Of a DNA stretch of 64,000 bases, positions 27,875 through 36,211 are shown one piece after another. Origin of the DNA: Jeotgalibacillus sp. ET6 (lineage in GTDB: Bacteria > Bacillota > Bacilli > Bacillales > Jeotgalibacillaceae); the NCBI RefSeq assembly GCF_029667115.1, contig NZ_JARUIU010000003.1, forward strand, positions 1 to 64,000, given 5' to 3'. Below the pieces are notes generated by a model. That model searched no databases, was not told where the DNA came from, and was given only the letters and a program-made list of their open reading frames with translations. Position 1 is the first letter of the stretch. Each line of letters starts with the position of its first letter. Made by a program: the position numbers and the translations under genes.

Positions 27875-29299
27875 TTAAAATCCGGTTGGTGATGTTTGTT
27901 TAACGTTAAAATACTGTCTTGCATTAAAATAACTGATGTCTTCGACCAATTTTCCAAGCAGCTGCTGATCGCGTGGAAGTTCTCCTTTTTCAACCCATTC
28001 ACCGATCATATTACATAAAATTCTTCTGAAGTATTCATGGCGCGGGAAGGATAAAAAGCTTCTGGAATCTGTCAGCATTCCAATAAAATTGCTTAAGAGT
28101 CCTACGTTTGAAAGGTCTGTCATTTGAGCAAGAATTCCATCTTTAGTGTCATTGAACCACCAGCCGGAACCCATCTGTACTTTCCCTTTAATGTTTTCAT
28201 CCTGAAAATTACCGGCAGCAGAGGCCACTATATAATTATGAATGGGATTTAATGAATAAATAATAGTTTTTGGCAGTTGATTGTGTTTATCCAACTCGTT
28301 CAGGAAAGCATTAAGCGGTTTAGCCAATTGAAAATCATTAATGGAGTCAAACCCAGTGTTTGGACCTAATGAATTGAACTTTCTTGCATTGGTATTTCGC
28401 AATGCGCCAATATGAAGCTGCATCACCCAATCCAGAGAATGATAATGTTCTCCTAAAAATAGCAATGTGTAGGTTTTGAATTTTTGTATTTCCAGACCGG
28501 TAAGAGGTATGCCCTCTTTCGCTTTTTCAAAAACTGCTGCGGCTTCAGCTTTCGTGCAGGCTTCAAACGGAAGAAATTCAAACCCATGGTCAGACACTCT
28601 GCAGCCATTTTCATGAAAGAAGTCGATCCTCTTTTTCACCGCTGATAAAAAGTCATCAAATTGACTGATCGTGATTTCCGTTGCTGCTTGCAGCTCATCC
28701 ACATATTGATGAAAGGCCGGCTGGCTGACGTCAAGTAAAGGATCCGGTCGAAACGAGGGCAGAACCTCAGTTTTAAAATCATCCTGTTTTTTCAGCTTTT
28801 GGTGATAGACAAGCCCGTCCAGCGGATCATCTGTAGTTCCTATCATTTCAACGTTAAATCTCGTAATCAATTGTTGAGGGGCGAAGTTCTGCTGAGATAA
28901 CATTTCATTGCATCTATTCCATATCTCATCGCTCGTCTCATCACTCAGAAGCAAATCAATATCAAAATATCTTTTAAGCTCCATATGAGTCCAGTGATAT
29001 AATGGGTTTCCGACACATGCCGGGACTGTTCTAGCCCAGACCTTGAATTTATCGTAATCGCTTACATTTCCGGTTATCGCAAGTTCTTTTTCTCCTGTGC
29101 TTCTCATCGCCCTCCATTTATAGTGGTCCCCATTCAGCCATACTTGAGTCAGGTTGGAAAACGGCTTGTTTTCAGCAATCTCCTCCGCAGGAAGATGACA
29201 GTGATAATCAATGATAGGAAGGGATTTTGCATGATCATGGTAGAGCGTTTTAGCAAACGAACCCGATAGTAAAAAATCTTCATGAATAAAAGAAGTCAA
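27875..29299 (-). CDS. uxaC: Glucuronate (uronate) isomerase
   Basis: A 474-residue amidohydrolase-superfamily enzyme that converts D-glucuronate to D-fructuronate, and galacturonate to tagaturonate. Signatures: IDYHCHLP near residue 30 (metal-binding His), TTDDP (about 155), SDHGFE, and LSSN-type terminal motifs with [16 protein letters not shown] near the C-terminus. The start is TTG, after a strong AAAGGAGGA. It begins the glucuronate catabolic trio with the SDR and uxuA genes. Glucuronate would come from methylglucuronoxylan side chains, though no alpha-glucuronidase gene is in this window. Confidence 0.95.
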   Translation of the reverse strand: MTSFIHEDFLLSGSFAKTLYHDHAKSLPIIDYHCHLPAEEIAENKPFSNLTQVWLNGDHYKWRAMRSTGEKELAITGNVSDYDKFKVWARTVPACVGNPLYHWTHMELKRYFDIDLLLSDETSDEIWNRCNEMLSQQNFAPQQLITRFNVEMIGTTDDPLDGLVYHQKLKKQDDFKTEVLPSFRPDPLLDVSQPAFHQYVDELQAATEITISQFDDFLSAVKKRIDFFHENGCRVSDHGFEFLPFEACTKAEAAAVFEKAKEGIPLTGLEIQKFKTYTLLFLGEHYHSLDWVMQLHIGALRNTNARKFNSLGPNTGFDSINDFQLAKPLNAFLNELDKHNQLPKTIIYSLNPIHNYIVASAAGNFQDENIKGKVQMGSGWWFNDTKDGILAQMTDLSNVGLLSNFIGMLTDSRSFLSFPRHEYFRRILCNMIGEWVEKGELPRDQQLLGKLVEDISYFNARQYFNVKQTSPTGF

Positions 29300-29339
29300 T
29301 CTGATCCTCCTTTATCTAAATGAGTTTTTTGAATATTCA

Positions 29340-29364
29340 ATAGTTTAATAGTTAAACAAAGTTT
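29340..29364. promoter_or_regulatory. Weak xyl-operator-like site before uxaC
   Basis: ATAGTTTAAT-AGTTA-AACAAAGTTT shares the half-site layout and 5 nt spacing of the xyl operator but only about 7 and 6 matches per half. It overlaps the inverted repeat TTAAAC-AAA-GTTTAA. It could equally be the site of another uronate regulator. It lies in the 143 bp gap upstream of uxaC. Confidence 0.3.
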
Positions 29365-29442
29365 AACGGTGATCTTTTCTCCTGTCAATTCCATTGTCAC
29401 AAAATGCAATCATGCGCAGCAAAGGTCGGTTCTATTCCAAGT

Positions 29443-30552
29443 TTACTCGGACCCAATTTGGGATGCGGCTTGGGAAGACTCAATTACTACTGCCTTTTCC
29501 TGTGCCTCAATACAGAGTGACGCCGCTTTAAAAGCGTGTTCCTGCGACATAGCATTTTCCGTTCCATTCAGGCAATCAAGAATAAATTCACCAAAATACG
29601 GAAAACCGACTTTACCAGAAAGTTCAAAGTGCTTTTCTCCCTGCTGATTCACTAGATATAAATGATTCGAGGAAGGGCTTCTTGCAATATCAATGTATTT
29701 TCTAATTTCGATGTAGCCTTCTGTTCCAAGAATAATGGCCCTTCCGTCTCCCCATGTTCCGAGACCATCAGGCGTCAGCCAATCTACACGAAAATAAAAA
29801 GTGGCCCCGTTATCCGCAACAAGAGTGGCATCTCCAAAGTCTTGAAATTTCGGGTATTTTTTATGATAATAGTTAGCCACTTTACTATGCAGAACTTCTG
29901 CATCCTTAGCGCCTGTGTAAAATAAAAATTGTTCAATCTGGTGGCTTCCGATATCGCACAGAATCCCTCCAAAGTATACCGGGTCAAAAAACCATTCCGG
30001 TCTGTTTTTCGTGTTCGAACGATGAGGCCCTGTTCCGATGACCTGAACGACTCTGCCGATGGCTCCCTGGTCAATCAGCTGCCCTGCAAAAACGGCACTT
30101 TCCACATGCAGGCGTTCACTATAATAAATCCCCCACTTCAAGCCGGTTTCTTTCGTTTTCTTTTTTGCATCTTCCACCTGTTCACTTGTAGTAAATGCTG
30201 GTTTGTCCACAAAATAATTTTTTCCATGATCCAGCACTCTCAAGCCTAACGGACCCCTTAAAGACGGAATACTGGCACTGGCAATCAATTTGATTTCCTG
30301 ATCTTCCAGCACTTCCTCTTCGGATGCCGCTGCTCTCGCATGAGGAAACGCTTTGATGAATTGTTGAATTTTTTCTTCATCTTCATCATAAACGATGACT
30401 GGCTGTCCCCCTGCTTCAGTGAGCCCATAGCACATGCCATAAATGTGACCGTGGTCGAGGCCGATAATGCCAAATGAAAATTCTCCATCCTCGACTACTT
30501 TATTTGGTTTTCCTTTCGGTGCGTAATTCATTCCATCTGCTTGATTAGACAT
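29443..30552 (-). CDS. Gfo/Idh/MocA-family oxidoreductase A
   Basis: A 369-residue dehydrogenase with an N-terminal Rossmann-type stretch (FGIIGLDHGH, about 27-36) and the family's DKPAFTT in place of the usual EKP. The catalytic His of the family probably lies in CDIGSHQIEQF, 20-30 residues before the middle of the domain. The Rossmann glycine pattern is unusual: GLDHGH instead of GxGxxG. An N-terminal extension of about 25 residues precedes the fold. It lies in the same operon as the second family member and the uronate genes. A role in oxidising or epimerising a xylan-derived sugar is plausible, but substrate and product are unknown. Confidence 0.8.
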   Translation of the reverse strand: MSNQADGMNYAPKGKPNKVVEDGEFSFGIIGLDHGHIYGMCYGLTEAGGQPVIVYDEDEEKIQQFIKAFPHARAAASEEEVLEDQEIKLIASASIPSLRGPLGLRVLDHGKNYFVDKPAFTTSEQVEDAKKKTKETGLKWGIYYSERLHVESAVFAGQLIDQGAIGRVVQVIGTGPHRSNTKNRPEWFFDPVYFGGILCDIGSHQIEQFLFYTGAKDAEVLHSKVANYYHKKYPKFQDFGDATLVADNGATFYFRVDWLTPDGLGTWGDGRAIILGTEGYIEIRKYIDIARSPSSNHLYLVNQQGEKHFELSGKVGFPYFGEFILDCLNGTENAMSQEHAFKAASLCIEAQEKAVVIESSQAASQIGSE

Positions 30553-30579
30553 TCATCATTCCTCCTCTTAAAATAGAAA

Positions 30580-31737
30580 CTAATATTGACCGCCAGTCGT
30601 AATTTCATTATCTTCAAAGCCTTTTACGGTTTTTGTTTTTTCGTAATAATGGATCGCATTTTCAAGAACACCGGCACGGTCATAAAATAGATTGGATTCA
30701 GTTAAAGGCAATTGAATGGTTCGTCCAGTACTTGCTGATTCATAGACTGCCATAATAATTTCCAATGTCTGGCGTCCCTGTGATCCGTCAACCAGAACGC
30801 TCTCTCCATTTTCGATCGCCGTCAGAAAATCATTAATTTGCCCGGTGTGTCCTTCATATTCGAGCGCAGGGTAGTTTTCATACACCTCATGAACTGTTTT
30901 TTCAAAATCAGTGTTCTTCTTTTCAAGCGGAAATCCATTTTCTCTTCCTGCTTCAGCTGTCACCTTCCATGGAACAGATACACGGCCTTTTTCCCCCTGG
31001 AAAATAAGCTGCTGCTCCTCACCATGATGAACGACAGAGCTCGTCACCTGAGCAAGAGATCCATTATCATAGCTTAAAATAGCGATTGACAGATCCTCCA
31101 CTTCAGCATTATCGTGCAGCGTATTCGTCGTTACAGCTGTAACGGATTTAGGCTGTCCCATCATCCACTGAAGCATGTCGATGTGGTGTACTGCATGATT
31201 TAACGTACAGCCGCCTCCTTCTTTTTCCCACGTCCCCCGCCACCATAAATCGTAATAGCTGTGCCCTCTCCACCAAAAGGAATCTACTTGAGCATGCGCA
31301 ATTTTCCCAACCAGTTTCTGCTCGAGGACATGCTTCAGCCTCATAATAGGCGTTAAGAAACGGTTTTGTGCAACAACAGACAAAATTTTATTGTTTTCCT
31401 CTGCTGCTTTAATCATTTCGTCGCACTCCTTCAAAGAAGAGGCCATCGGTTTTTCTACGAGTACATCCTTACCTGCCTTCAAACAGGCAATCGCAATTTC
31501 ACTATGTGTAAAAGGAGGTGTGCAGATGGATACTGCATGAATATCCGGATCCCCAAGAAGCTCCCGGTAGTCCTCGACAATCTTCACATTTAATTGGTGT
31601 TCTTCAGCTATTTTTTTTGCATTCTCCGGATAGATATCCGCCAGTGCAGTGATCGTGCTTTTTTTATTTAATTTTTTATATCCATTTACATGGGAAGAAG
31701 CAATGGAACCTGTACCAATAATCGCAATATTTATCAT
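30580..31737 (-). CDS. Gfo/Idh/MocA-family oxidoreductase B
   Basis: A 385-residue NAD(P)-dependent dehydrogenase. It has a canonical Rossmann motif IGTGSIASSH (7-16), VEKPMASS (about 94-101), and the catalytic motif GGCTLNHAVHHIDMLQW (about 174-190) with its conserved His. C-terminal alpha/beta domain as in the family. It is the first gene of the arm downstream of the XylR-like operator and is followed after 27 nt by the second family member. Family members act on many sugars, inositols and their derivatives. The specific reaction is not readable from sequence. Confidence 0.85.
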   Translation of the reverse strand: MINIAIIGTGSIASSHVNGYKKLNKKSTITALADIYPENAKKIAEEHQLNVKIVEDYRELLGDPDIHAVSICTPPFTHSEIAIACLKAGKDVLVEKPMASSLKECDEMIKAAEENNKILSVVAQNRFLTPIMRLKHVLEQKLVGKIAHAQVDSFWWRGHSYYDLWWRGTWEKEGGGCTLNHAVHHIDMLQWMMGQPKSVTAVTTNTLHDNAEVEDLSIAILSYDNGSLAQVTSSVVHHGEEQQLIFQGEKGRVSVPWKVTAEAGRENGFPLEKKNTDFEKTVHEVYENYPALEYEGHTGQINDFLTAIENGESVLVDGSQGRQTLEIIMAVYESASTGRTIQLPLTESNLFYDRAGVLENAIHYYEKTKTVKGFEDNEITTGGQY

Positions 31738-31862
31738 TTGACCATTCCTTTCTCTACAATAATGGATAGATGTTAAATTAAATGTTTGACTCTAACACTC
31801 TAGCTGCAATCAACACTATTTTCGGTTACCACTCCTTTCAATCGTCTTGAATTTTTTTAAAA

Positions 31863-31877
31863 AGTAAGGGCTTTCAA
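31863..31877 (-). promoter_or_regulatory. cre-like site (CcpA) at the start of the glucuronate arm
   Basis: The minus strand reads TTGAAAGCCCTTACT, one mismatch from the cre form WTGNAANCGNWNNCW. It lies just downstream of the TATACT -10 element, where CcpA binding typically represses. Prediction from consensus only. Confidence 0.45.
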
Positions 31878-31899
31878 AAAACAGTATAGCAACGCCTAC

Positions 31900-31924
31900 T
31901 TAATTTATCCAGCAAACAAACTAA
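31900..31924. promoter_or_regulatory. Second xyl operator (XylR binding site)
   Basis: The minus strand reads TTAGTTTGTT-TGCTG-GATAAATTAA. The first half-site is identical to the B. subtilis operator and to the copy at 22656-22680. The second half is degenerate, but the 5 nt spacing is kept. It lies 12 nt upstream of a TATACT -10 box and would put the dehydrogenase-uronate-GH39 arm under XylR. Confidence 0.7.
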
Positions 31925-32136
31925 CTTTTTAGAAAATTATAAAATTAGGTTAGAAATACCTACTTTCGACTTAATCGTTCTAGCAGAGTCAACCTCTCCT
32001 CTCTTTGCTTTTTTAGAAAACAGGAAAACGTCATGCATGAGATTTGTTCTTAAACATGGCATACTAATAGTATTTCTTTACTAAATGTTTGTTGAACAAA
32101 TTCGAGATTTTACTTCTATAAAAGCAAGGAGTTTTG

Positions 32137-33126
32137 ATGATGAAACTTGGAATATTGGATCAGGTCCCTCTTTCAAAAGGTCAGACAGTAAAGAAGACCA
32201 TCGAACAAACAATTGAGCTGGCTATAGAAGCAGAAAAACTGGGCTATACCCGCTACTGGTTTGCCGAACACCATAATACAAATGGGCTGTTAAGCGCCTC
32301 ACCAGAACTTTGGATAACCCGGATTGCATCGGAAACTTCAAAAATCAAGGTTGGTTCCGGTGGAGTGCTCCTTCCTCAATACAGTCCTTTAAAGGTGGCA
32401 GAAATGTTCAAATCTTTAGAGGCATTTTTCCCTGAACGGATAGATTTAGGCATCGGTCGTTCACCGGGCGGCACAGAACGTACAAGGAGCGCCTTAACCG
32501 ATGGAGGGGAGAATAATCTTGACGAGTTCCCCAGACAGGTGGATGATCTGATCGGCTTCCTGCAAAATGACCTTCCTAAACAACATCCTTATCGAATGGT
32601 CAAGGCAACTCCACGGGCAGGAGATGCCCCTCCTATCTGGATCCTTGGTTTATCGCCCTCGAGTGGAAAACTTGCCGCAGAAAAGGGGTTAGGCCTGACA
32701 TTTGGCCATTTCATAAATCCCGATAAATGGGAAGCCACTCTTACAGCTTATCGTGAACACTTTAAGAAAGAGCCTGAAAAGGAACTGGTGAATGCCTGCG
32801 TGTTTGTGGCATGCGGAGAAACGGAAGAGGAAGCAGAAGAAATAGCATTAAGCCAGGATATGTGGCTGTTGGGATTAGAAAAAGGAGATACACAAGTGCC
32901 ATCGCTTGAAGAAATTAAATCAAAAACTGTATCTCAAGAGGATCAAAAAAAAATCACTCACAATCGGAGAAGAGCAATTGTTGGCACACCTGCAAGGGTT
33001 AAAGCAGAGTTAGAAGAACTAAGCAGAAAGTATGGGATTGATGAATTCCTGATTATTACGAATACCTATCGTCACGCGGATAGACTCAAATCGTATCGTC
33101 TGATTGCAAACGAATTGAATCTCTGA
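32137..33126 (+). CDS. LLM-class flavin-dependent oxidoreductase (luciferase-like)
   Basis: About 329 residues of bacterial luciferase-like TIM-barrel, in the MsnO8-type subgroup (LGILDQVP at the N-terminus, RYWFAEHHNT at about 41-50, GSGGVLLP, RIDLGIGRSPG). It should use reduced flavin and O2 to oxidise an unknown small organic substrate. AAGGAG at 32126-32131 serves either the ATG at 32137 or that at 32140. It diverges from the sugar dehydrogenase operon and has its own terminator. No flavin reductase is adjacent. Confidence 0.85.
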   Translation: MMKLGILDQVPLSKGQTVKKTIEQTIELAIEAEKLGYTRYWFAEHHNTNGLLSASPELWITRIASETSKIKVGSGGVLLPQYSPLKVAEMFKSLEAFFPERIDLGIGRSPGGTERTRSALTDGGENNLDEFPRQVDDLIGFLQNDLPKQHPYRMVKATPRAGDAPPIWILGLSPSSGKLAAEKGLGLTFGHFINPDKWEATLTAYREHFKKEPEKELVNACVFVACGETEEEAEEIALSQDMWLLGLEKGDTQVPSLEEIKSKTVSQEDQKKITHNRRRAIVGTPARVKAELEELSRKYGIDEFLIITNTYRHADRLKSYRLIANELNL

Positions 33127-33158
33127 CTCAGCCCCTCCATTTCCAATCAAATAAAAAA

Positions 33159-33191
33159 AGAATGTCTTCAGCAGGGCTTAGAAGACATTCT
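33159..33191. terminator. Bidirectional intrinsic terminator
   Basis: AGAATGTCTTC (33159-33169) pairs with GAAGACATTCT (33181-33191), with an A run before and T-rich sequence after. It serves the LLM gene and the convergent Mur ligase gene. Confidence 0.85.
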
Positions 33192-33223
33192 TCATATTTT
33201 TTATAAGCTTATTTTTGAGCCCT

Positions 33224-34747
33224 TTAGTATAAAGTGCCAATGGTATCTTCACCTATATAACTAATTTCGCTAAAATAGTCCTGAATGATTTCTTCATCCG
33301 AGTGTGGGATTTCTTTTCCTTTTACAATCTGAGCACCATTGATGCATCCGCTTGTTAAAATGATAATGTCATCATTGCCTGAAAGCTCAAGGGACGTGAT
33401 GACTCCTTCTTCTCTCGTTAATGAAGTATAAATGTTTGAAGCTGTCTGATCTGAGAATCCTGTCATAACCTGGTTTACAATTTTTTCAGGATCATAAAAT
33501 CCAGGGTGGTCAACCGTCACGACTATTTTATCCGCTTTTCCTTCAATGGTTTTTGCCATCAGAGGCATTTTATTAAAGTCCCGTATTCCTATACCCGCGA
33601 TCATAACAATCAGCTTTCGGTGATCAAGTTTTTTGGCTTCTTCAATTAAATTTTCCAAAGCAACCGGTGTGTGGGCATAATCCAGAATAATCTTTCTTTC
33701 CCCGTACTGATCAATAACCTGAAAGCGTCCTGCCGGATTTTCAATTTGTGCAAGCGCAGGAAGCATCGTCTCGATGTCAAAACCATTAAAGATTCCAACC
33801 CCGATTGCCGTCAGTAAGTTCGCTACATTATAATCCCCAAAAACAGTTGAATGGACGATATATGAACGGTTCCGATATACCAGTTCAAAAGACGTCCCTT
33901 CTTCCGTCACATGGATTTTATCCGCGATTAAATCAGCTTTAGAGGATGGCTTCAAGCTGTAAGTCAGTACTTCACCCTGTGCCGCATTAATCAGATCTCT
34001 GCCCATGCCTTCATCGTCATAGTTGATGATGGACCGGCTCGCCTGTTTAAAAAGCTTCATTTTTGCTTCCTTATAATGCTCAAAGGTTTTATGATACTCC
34101 AAATGCTCTGAAGATAAATTTGTATGAATGGCGATGTCAAAATGAATCCCTTCCACTCGTTTCTGGTCTACCGCAATGGAAGAAACCTCCATTACCGCAG
34201 CCTGGTCCTGCTCTTCGCTAAGGAGCTGAAAGATATGGTGCAAGTCAGGAGCTTCCGGCGTTGTCGGGGTGCTTTTTTTAAACGTAATCTGTCCTTTGGA
34301 AGAGCAGATGCCATTCGTTCCAATTGAACCCGCCGGCACATCCAGCTGGTTTAATAATGAACGGACAAAGGTAGCCACCGTTGTTTTTCCATTCGTGCCT
34401 GTTACACCTATTGTTTGAAGACTTTCATGTACGTGATTGTAAAAGAAAATAGAAAAATGAGCCATTGCATAACGAACATCCTGAACGAGGATGAAGGTAC
34501 AGGCAGGGTACTCTTTGCTGAGCACTTCAAATTGGCCAGCATCTGTTCCTGCGATTAGAATGGCGCCATTTTCGATCGCTTCAACAATATAATCATGTCC
34601 GTCTGCATTTTCTCCTTTGATACAAAAAAATGCAGAGCCATTTATAATATTCCGGGAATCGAATGCAATTGAGGTAATAGGTTCCACCAATGTACCGTAT
34701 TGCCTGAGAAGTCCTATTTTTTCTTGTAGTAAGTTTTGTAAGTTCAT
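33224..34747 (-). CDS. MurE-like Mur ligase paralogue, altered substrate motifs
   Basis: A 507-residue protein with all three Mur ligase domains. The ATP-binding P-loop is GVTGTNGKTT (114-123), the central domain has TTPEAPDL, MEVSS and a likely carbamylated Lys in EAKMKLF, and the C-terminal domain has DYAHTP. Overall it is closest to MurE, which adds diaminopimelate to UDP-MurNAc-L-Ala-D-Glu. The DAP-recognising DNPR motif is replaced by DHPG (413-416). The usual GGDRD loop reads GIGIRD, and the C-terminal GKGHE is not recognisable. It stands alone, not in a dcw cluster, so it is likely a paralogue with another amino acid substrate. GGAG precedes the ATG. Confidence 0.8.
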   Translation of the reverse strand: MNLQNLLQEKIGLLRQYGTLVEPITSIAFDSRNIINGSAFFCIKGENADGHDYIVEAIENGAILIAGTDAGQFEVLSKEYPACTFILVQDVRYAMAHFSIFFYNHVHESLQTIGVTGTNGKTTVATFVRSLLNQLDVPAGSIGTNGICSSKGQITFKKSTPTTPEAPDLHHIFQLLSEEQDQAAVMEVSSIAVDQKRVEGIHFDIAIHTNLSSEHLEYHKTFEHYKEAKMKLFKQASRSIINYDDEGMGRDLINAAQGEVLTYSLKPSSKADLIADKIHVTEEGTSFELVYRNRSYIVHSTVFGDYNVANLLTAIGVGIFNGFDIETMLPALAQIENPAGRFQVIDQYGERKIILDYAHTPVALENLIEEAKKLDHRKLIVMIAGIGIRDFNKMPLMAKTIEGKADKIVVTVDHPGFYDPEKIVNQVMTGFSDQTASNIYTSLTREEGVITSLELSGNDDIIILTSGCINGAQIVKGKEIPHSDEEIIQDYFSEISYIGEDTIGTLY

Positions 34748-35049
34748 CGGTTATCTCCGTTCATCCATCGATTTTCCGTGATTAGGAAAGGTGTGTAAGT
34801 ATGATACTTGTCATCAGTTCCTTTTCCTATACCCCGTTTTCGACAAGTTATGCACTTGAATACTCTGCCCATAAAAAAACAGGCCAAATGGCATCGTTCT
34901 TCTGAATGCGTACATCATTAGAGTAGGCATTTTCAAGATTTTTATGAATTCCTTTATGTAGAAAAGAAAGCCCCTGTTTTAAAACCTTTGTCCGTCTGCG
35001 CCACTTTAGAGTAGAATAAGAAAGGAAATCTGTTTAATGGGGGATTCAT
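34748..35049. other. Intergenic region between divergent genes
   Basis: About 300 bp. A TTGTCC (34988) - 18 nt - TAGAAT (35012) promoter precedes the GNAT gene. A minor inverted repeat AAGTATGATACTT lies near 34797-34809. Nothing else was seen. Confidence 0.45.
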
Positions 35050-35544
35050 ATGGTCAGCATACGAGAAGCATCACAGCAGGATCTTACAGAAATGGCAGCA
35101 ATTTATAACCAGGCCATTGAAGAAACGGTCGCGACATTTGATTTACGCAGACAAACACTTGAAGAAAGACAGACGTGGTTTGAGAAATACGGGGGCCGGC
35201 ATCCCTTAATTGTTGCAGAACTCAATGGCAGGATCGCGGGTTACAGCAGCCTGAGCCCTTTTAGAGATAAAGAAGCGTATTCCAATACAGTAGAGCTGTC
35301 TATTTATATTTCTCCTGACTTTCAGGGAAAAGGGATCGGAAATTTATTAATGAAGGAGATTTTACAGCGTGCAGCATCGCAGGACCACCATGTTGTCATC
35401 GGAGGAATCACAGGCGGCAATGCGGCAAGCGTAAGACTTCATGAGAAATTTGGATTTGAATTTGCAGGGTGTTTTAAAGAGGTGGGCTATAAGTTTAACC
35501 AGTGGCAGGATGTGCACTTTTACCAGTTGATTATAAGACCATAG
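35050..35544 (+). CDS. GNAT N-acetyltransferase, phosphinothricin acetyltransferase-like
   Basis: A 164-residue GNAT protein of the PAT/YwnH type. It begins IREASQQDL and has IYNQAIEETVATFDL (about 18-32), the acetyl-CoA loop QGKGIG (about 98-103) and GGNAASVRLHEKFGFE (about 120-135). Relatives acetylate phosphinothricin, methionine sulfoximine or sulfone. Weak detoxification of such glutamine synthetase inhibitors is likely, but the natural substrate is not settled. GGGGGA precedes the ATG. Confidence 0.85.
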   Translation: MVSIREASQQDLTEMAAIYNQAIEETVATFDLRRQTLEERQTWFEKYGGRHPLIVAELNGRIAGYSSLSPFRDKEAYSNTVELSIYISPDFQGKGIGNLLMKEILQRAASQDHHVVIGGITGGNAASVRLHEKFGFEFAGCFKEVGYKFNQWQDVHFYQLIIRP

Positions 35545-35546
35545 CC

Positions 35547-35586
35547 TTTTTTGCAGCAGAGCAAAAGTAAACTCTGCTGCAAAAAA
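35547..35586. terminator. Bidirectional intrinsic terminator
   Basis: TTTTTTGCAGCAGAG (35547-35561) pairs perfectly with CTCTGCTGCAAAAAA (35572-35586). It lies between two convergent acetyltransferase genes. Confidence 0.9.
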
Positions 35587-35607
35587 TTCAGAAAAATTAT
35601 TGAGCTT

Positions 35608-36066
35608 TTATAGACGATCTCCATCTTTTTTTGCTTGTATGTAGCCATAATAAGCACATGTTCCATTCTTTTTTAGATCCTTCACTTCAAAGCCGCATCG
35701 TTTGTAAAAGGTAAAATTATCGGCAGAAGTATGAGCAAACCAGTCACCATGAGGAAGTTTTGCCACGCAAAGTGAAACAAGCTTTTGCCCTATTCCCTTT
35801 CCCTGCCACTTTTTCTGAACGACAAGATCCATAATATTTCCTGCCATAATTTTATCTGAAATGACCCGTACCATTCCCACCATTTCTTCTCCGCTCCAGA
35901 CGGTAAATGCCCACGCGGAATTTTCAAATAGTAAAGAAAATTTCTCCATCTGCCATTCTGGAACACCTCTGACCCAGCCTGCCTCTTCAAAAAGCTTCTT
36001 GACTTGTTCTGCAGGCACACCGGACGTGCCCTCTCTTATAATCAGCCCTTTGTAATATTGGTACAT
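35608..36066 (-). CDS. GNAT N-acetyltransferase
   Basis: A 152-residue single-domain acetyltransferase. The acetyl-CoA motif is QGKGIGQKL (about 92-100) after the strand MDLVVQKKW. The C-terminal FYKRCGF is typical of the family. The substrate cannot be predicted. AGGAGG precedes the ATG. It is on its own between a terminator and asnO. Confidence 0.8.
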   Translation of the reverse strand: MYQYYKGLIIREGTSGVPAEQVKKLFEEAGWVRGVPEWQMEKFSLLFENSAWAFTVWSGEEMVGMVRVISDKIMAGNIMDLVVQKKWQGKGIGQKLVSLCVAKLPHGDWFAHTSADNFTFYKRCGFEVKDLKKNGTCAYYGYIQAKKDGDRL

Positions 36067-36157
36067 TCTATTCCTCCTCTTTAAAATAACCCTACCTGTT
36101 TAATCTTTCCTTTTCCATCCTTAATTTTACTATTTATAGGACGTGCAGTGTAAACAC

Positions 36158-36191
36158 AAAAAAAGCCGGAACGCATGGGTCCCGGCCTTTT
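36158..36191 (-). terminator. Intrinsic terminator of asnO
   Basis: On the minus strand GGCCGGGAC pairs with GTTCCGGCT around a short loop, followed by seven T. Confidence 0.85.
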
Positions 36192-36211
36192 AGTACTCAA
36201 ACTATACGATT

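Larger units (their letters stand above)
31738..32136. other. Divergent control region of the glucuronate arm and the LLM oxidoreductase
   Basis: About 400 bp without a gene. It contains a -10-like TATACT on the minus strand (complement of 31883-31888), the operator-like and cre-like sites listed separately, and a TTTGTTGAACAAA inverted repeat at about 32088-32100 before the LLM gene. The last has no xyl-type half-sites. Confidence 0.55.

Noticed and set aside
32085-32106. TTTGTTGAACAAA inverted repeat as a third xyl operator
   Set aside because: Half-sites and spacing do not match TTAGTTTGTT-5-AACAAACTAA; it may be an operator for another regulator.
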